Below the pieces are notes generated by a model. It had not been told where the DNA came from, did no database searches, and worked only from the letters and a program-made list of their open reading frames with translations. From assembly GCA_025360265.1 (NCBI GenBank), contig JANYCP010000083.1:1-8146 (forward strand): 8,146 bases of DNA. The letters run 5' to 3'. Below are positions 6,163 through 8,146 of this stretch, piece after piece. The translations under genes and the position numbers were made by a program. How positions within the stretch are numbered: position 1 is the stretch's first letter; every line of letters begins with the position of its first letter. This stretch comes from Gemmatimonadota bacterium (GTDB taxonomy: Bacteria > Gemmatimonadota > Gemmatimonadetes > Gemmatimonadales > GWC2-71-9).

Positions 6163-6689
6163 ACTCGGTCGTCAACTGGAACGCGACCTACCGGACCGAT
6201 GACGAGCGGATGCTGGTTGCCGTCAACGTTTCAAAAGAGAACGTCGCTCGCAGTCTGGGTGGCCCGTTCGGCGCGGCGATTTTCGAGTCGGACAGCGGGA
6301 GGTTGGTCTCGGTCGGAATGAACAGCGTGGTGCGGTTGAACAACTGTACCCTCCACGCGGAAATGGTTGCTTTCATGATGGCCCAACGTCGGGTGGAGTC
6401 TTTTACCCTCAACACCCCATCCCTTCCACCCCACGACCTGTACACCTCCTGTGAGCCCTGCGCCATGTGTCTCGGCGCCACCCTCTGGAGCGGAGTCCGT
6501 CGAGTCGTCTACGGCGCGACCCGGGAGGATGCTTCCCGGCTGAACTTCGATGAGGGGCCGGTCTTCCCCGAATCGTATCGCTACCTGGAAGAGCGGGGAC
6601 TCCTCTTCGTTCGCGAAGTTCTCCGGGCTGAAGCGAAAGCAGTGCTCGAAGCCTACCGCGCTGACCGCGGGGAGATTTACAACGGATGA
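6159..6689 (+). CDS. guaD: Guanine deaminase, cytidine-deaminase fold (start uncertain)
   Basis: This predicted zinc hydrolase deaminates guanine to xanthine and ammonia, feeding purine breakdown. It belongs to the CDA-fold deaminases. GGPFGAAI forms the substrate-side strand. HAE (residues 66-68 counted from GTG 6159) gives a zinc ligand and the proton-shuttling Glu. TSCEPCAMC supplies the two zinc cysteines, Cys101 and Cys104. FDEGPVF (Asp131) sits where the catalytic Asp of Bacillus-type GuaD is expected, which favours guanine over tRNA adenosine (TadA). Coordinates give the first canonical in-frame start, GTG 6159, but family-like sequence (IEYPPWV) continues upstream in the same frame to at least about 6135, so the true N-terminus is probably earlier. 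The stop overlaps the next gene's ATG by 4 bases. The neighbouring puuD supports a purine role. A generic nucleoside or cytosine deaminase remains possible. Confidence 0.8.
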   Translation: MNSVVNWNATYRTDDERMLVAVNVSKENVARSLGGPFGAAIFESDSGRLVSVGMNSVVRLNNCTLHAEMVAFMMAQRRVESFTLNTPSLPPHDLYTSCEPCAMCLGATLWSGVRRVVYGATREDASRLNFDEGPVFPESYRYLEERGLLFVREVLRAEAKAVLEAYRADRGEIYNG

Positions 6690-8029
6690 CGATCACTTTG
6701 GATCCTGCGTTCCTGGCCGATGCCTCCGCTGCGTTGCGCGAGGCGAATCTCGCCTTCGCCACCTCCCATCCTGGCGAGGGCCCGGGGAGGCAACCGGTGC
6801 ATACCGTATATGGCGGCGCCCAGCTCTTTGGTGCGGACTCGGTCCCCAAGCTCGGCGGCCTCGCGCTCCGCGCGATGGATCGGTATGCGGCCGATGCCAC
6901 GGCGATGGGTCATGCCCTCGGAATTGAACGCCACCCAGCGCTCGCCACGATTGCCCAGCGGGTTCGCGCCAAGCTCGCGGCCGAGCCGATCGAGGACTTT
7001 CGCATCGATTTCGAGGATGGCTACGGCAATCGTCCGGATGCGGAGGAGGATCGTGACGCCGCGGCTGTGGCCAAGGCGTTGGCGGCCGGGGTGAGGGCCG
7101 CGTCGCTCTCACCGTTTATCGGCATGCGCGTCAAGCCGCTCAACGAGGAACTCAGGGCTCGCAGCATTCGCACCCTCGACCTGGTCACGACGGCCCTCGC
7201 CGAGTCCGAGACGATTCCCGATCGGTGGGTCGTGACCATTCCGAAGATCACCATCATCGAGCAGGTCGAGTACACGGTGGCCGTATTGCGCCAGTTGGAG
7301 CGCAAGCTCGGCCTGACCGATGGCATGCTCAAGTTCGAGGCGATGATCGAGACGCCGCAGATGGTGCTCGACTCGACCGGTCGTTCGCTGCTGCCTCGAC
7401 TGCTGTCGGTATCGGACGGACGACTGCGCGGGGCGCACTTCGGAACCTACGACTATACCGCCGGTGTCAACATCACGGCCGCCTATCAGCGGATGGGGCA
7501 TCCGGCCTGCGACTTTGCGCTGCACATGATGCAAGTGGCCTTCGCCGGAACGGACGTCTGGCTTTCCGATGGCTCCACTACGGTGATGCCAGTACCGGTG
7601 CACCGCGAGGTGGCCGGCGGGCCGCCAATGACGGAATCACAACACGCGGCCAATGCACACAGTGTCCACGCGGCGTGGCGCCTGCACTTCAACGACGTTC
7701 GTCATTCGCTGTCGGGAGGGTTCTACCAGGGATGGGACCTGCACCCGGCGCAACTCGTCTCACGTTACGCCGCACTGTACTCGTTCTTCCTCGACGGCAT
7801 CGACGCCGCGGGGGTTCGACTCAAGAATTTCGTCGGCAAGGCAGCGCAGGCAACTCTCGTCGGTGATGTGTTCGACGATGCGGCTACGGGGCAGGGACTG
7901 CTCAACTTCTTCCTGCGGGGTCTCAACTCGGGAGCGATCACCGAGGTCGAAGCGTTGCAGATGACTGGCCTCACCGCCGACGAGTTCCGTGGTCGGTCCT
8001 TCGTGAAGATCATGCGAAACCGCGCGTGA
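6686..8029 (+). CDS. CitE/HpcH-like aldolase family protein (DUF6986 type)
   Basis: This 447-residue protein is related to the HpcH/HpaI aldolase and citrate-lyase beta superfamily, which make or break C-C bonds through Mg-bound enolates of keto acids or acyl-CoA esters. Visible conserved blocks are RIDFEDGYG (106-114), MRVKP (147-151, a likely substrate Arg), KFEAMIETPQ (217-225, a likely metal-binding Glu), HFGTYDYTAG (251-260, a likely metal-binding Asp) and QGWDLHPAQ (348-356). From memory these match the group called DUF6986, sometimes annotated as aldolase or phosphoenolpyruvate kinase. The true substrate is unknown to me. The start is ATG 6686, overlapping the deaminase stop as ATGA, with GGGGAG at 6669-6674 as a ribosome site 11 bases upstream. 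The stop overlaps the puuD start as GTGA. This tight coupling argues for a role in purine or glyoxylate metabolism. It is cytoplasmic, with no signal peptide. Confidence 0.8.
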   Translation: MTITLDPAFLADASAALREANLAFATSHPGEGPGRQPVHTVYGGAQLFGADSVPKLGGLALRAMDRYAADATAMGHALGIERHPALATIAQRVRAKLAAEPIEDFRIDFEDGYGNRPDAEEDRDAAAVAKALAAGVRAASLSPFIGMRVKPLNEELRARSIRTLDLVTTALAESETIPDRWVVTIPKITIIEQVEYTVAVLRQLERKLGLTDGMLKFEAMIETPQMVLDSTGRSLLPRLLSVSDGRLRGAHFGTYDYTAGVNITAAYQRMGHPACDFALHMMQVAFAGTDVWLSDGSTTVMPVPVHREVAGGPPMTESQHAANAHSVHAAWRLHFNDVRHSLSGGFYQGWDLHPAQLVSRYAALYSFFLDGIDAAGVRLKNFVGKAAQATLVGDVFDDAATGQGLLNFFLRGLNSGAITEVEALQMTGLTADEFRGRSFVKIMRNRA

Positions 8030-8146
8030 ACGCCATCGCAGTCGAGCTGCTCGACCTGGTGGCCCGCTGGATCCACGTCATTGCGGGGATCATGTGGATC
8101 GGCAACTCGCTGCTATACAACTGGCTCGACCGCAGTCTCGAACGGC
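8026..8146 (+). CDS. puuD: Urate hydroxylase PuuD, N-terminal fragment (3'-truncated)
   Basis: The first 40 codons are present and the rest runs off the window. PuuD is an integral membrane urate hydroxylase that converts urate to 5-hydroxyisourate, with electrons passing to a C-terminal cytochrome c domain in full-length members. The visible part, MNAIAVELLDLVARWIHVIAGIMWIGNSLLYNWLDRSLER, matches the family opening. That is an amphipathic start, then a first membrane helix with RWxHVIAGIxWIG, then the YNWLDxSL segment. The start is GTG 8026, overlapping the aldolase stop by 4 bases. With the guanine deaminase two genes upstream, it places this operon in guanine-xanthine-urate catabolism. Only the first helix is visible, so the cytochrome domain cannot be checked. 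Another protein with the same N-terminal membrane domain is the main alternative. Confidence 0.8.
   Translation, partial: MNAIAVELLDLVARWIHVIAGIMWIGNSLLYNWLDRSLER

Overview
The window is a high-GC, gene-dense bacterial chromosome segment with six complete genes and two cut by the window edges. Genes are tightly packed, and every same-strand junction is a 4-base stop/start overlap. The mix (class II CCA-adding enzyme, RarA, HflX, GT4 glycosyltransferases, a CDA-fold guanine deaminase and a PuuD-type urate hydroxylase) suits an environmental Gram-negative-type bacterium. Gemmatimonadota is my best guess, from protein style only; no marker gene here proves it.

Left part (1-3676, + strand): a housekeeping run of a 5'-truncated CCA tRNA nucleotidyltransferase, the AAA+ ATPase RarA/MgsA and the ribosome-associated GTPase HflX. 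They are joined by GTGA and ATGA overlaps and are probably one transcript. Themes are tRNA 3'-end maturation, replication-fork maintenance and ribosome rescue.

Middle (3675-5889): a GT4 glycosyltransferase on the minus strand converges on hflX. The gap is 18 bp and is filled by a degenerate 7-bp tandem repeat that also covers both stop codons. A second GT4 gene runs divergently on the + strand after only 38 bp. The minus-strand enzyme has Gln where the second Glu of the EX7E motif is expected; the plus-strand enzyme has the intact motif. Their sugar substrates cannot be read from the sequence.

Intergenic 5890-6051: a low-GC island (about 37% GC by hand count, against clearly GC-rich flanks). 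It holds a G-tract, a hairpin, overlapping inverted repeats and a plausible sigma70-like promoter facing right.

Right part (6052-8146, + strand): the start of a purine-catabolic operon. It has a guanine deaminase (guanine to xanthine), a CitE/HpcH-like aldolase of the kind I recognise as DUF6986, and the first 40 codons of puuD, the membrane urate hydroxylase (urate to 5-hydroxyisourate). The aldolase has no assigned step in purine breakdown as far as I know, and its translational coupling between two purine genes is the most interesting lead. The deaminase has a start problem: family-like sequence continues in frame upstream of its first usable start codon (GTG 6159) with no canonical start, while an ATG-led frame (6052-6162) lies one base out of phase. 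This suggests a 1-base frameshift, a sequencing error, or a non-canonical start.
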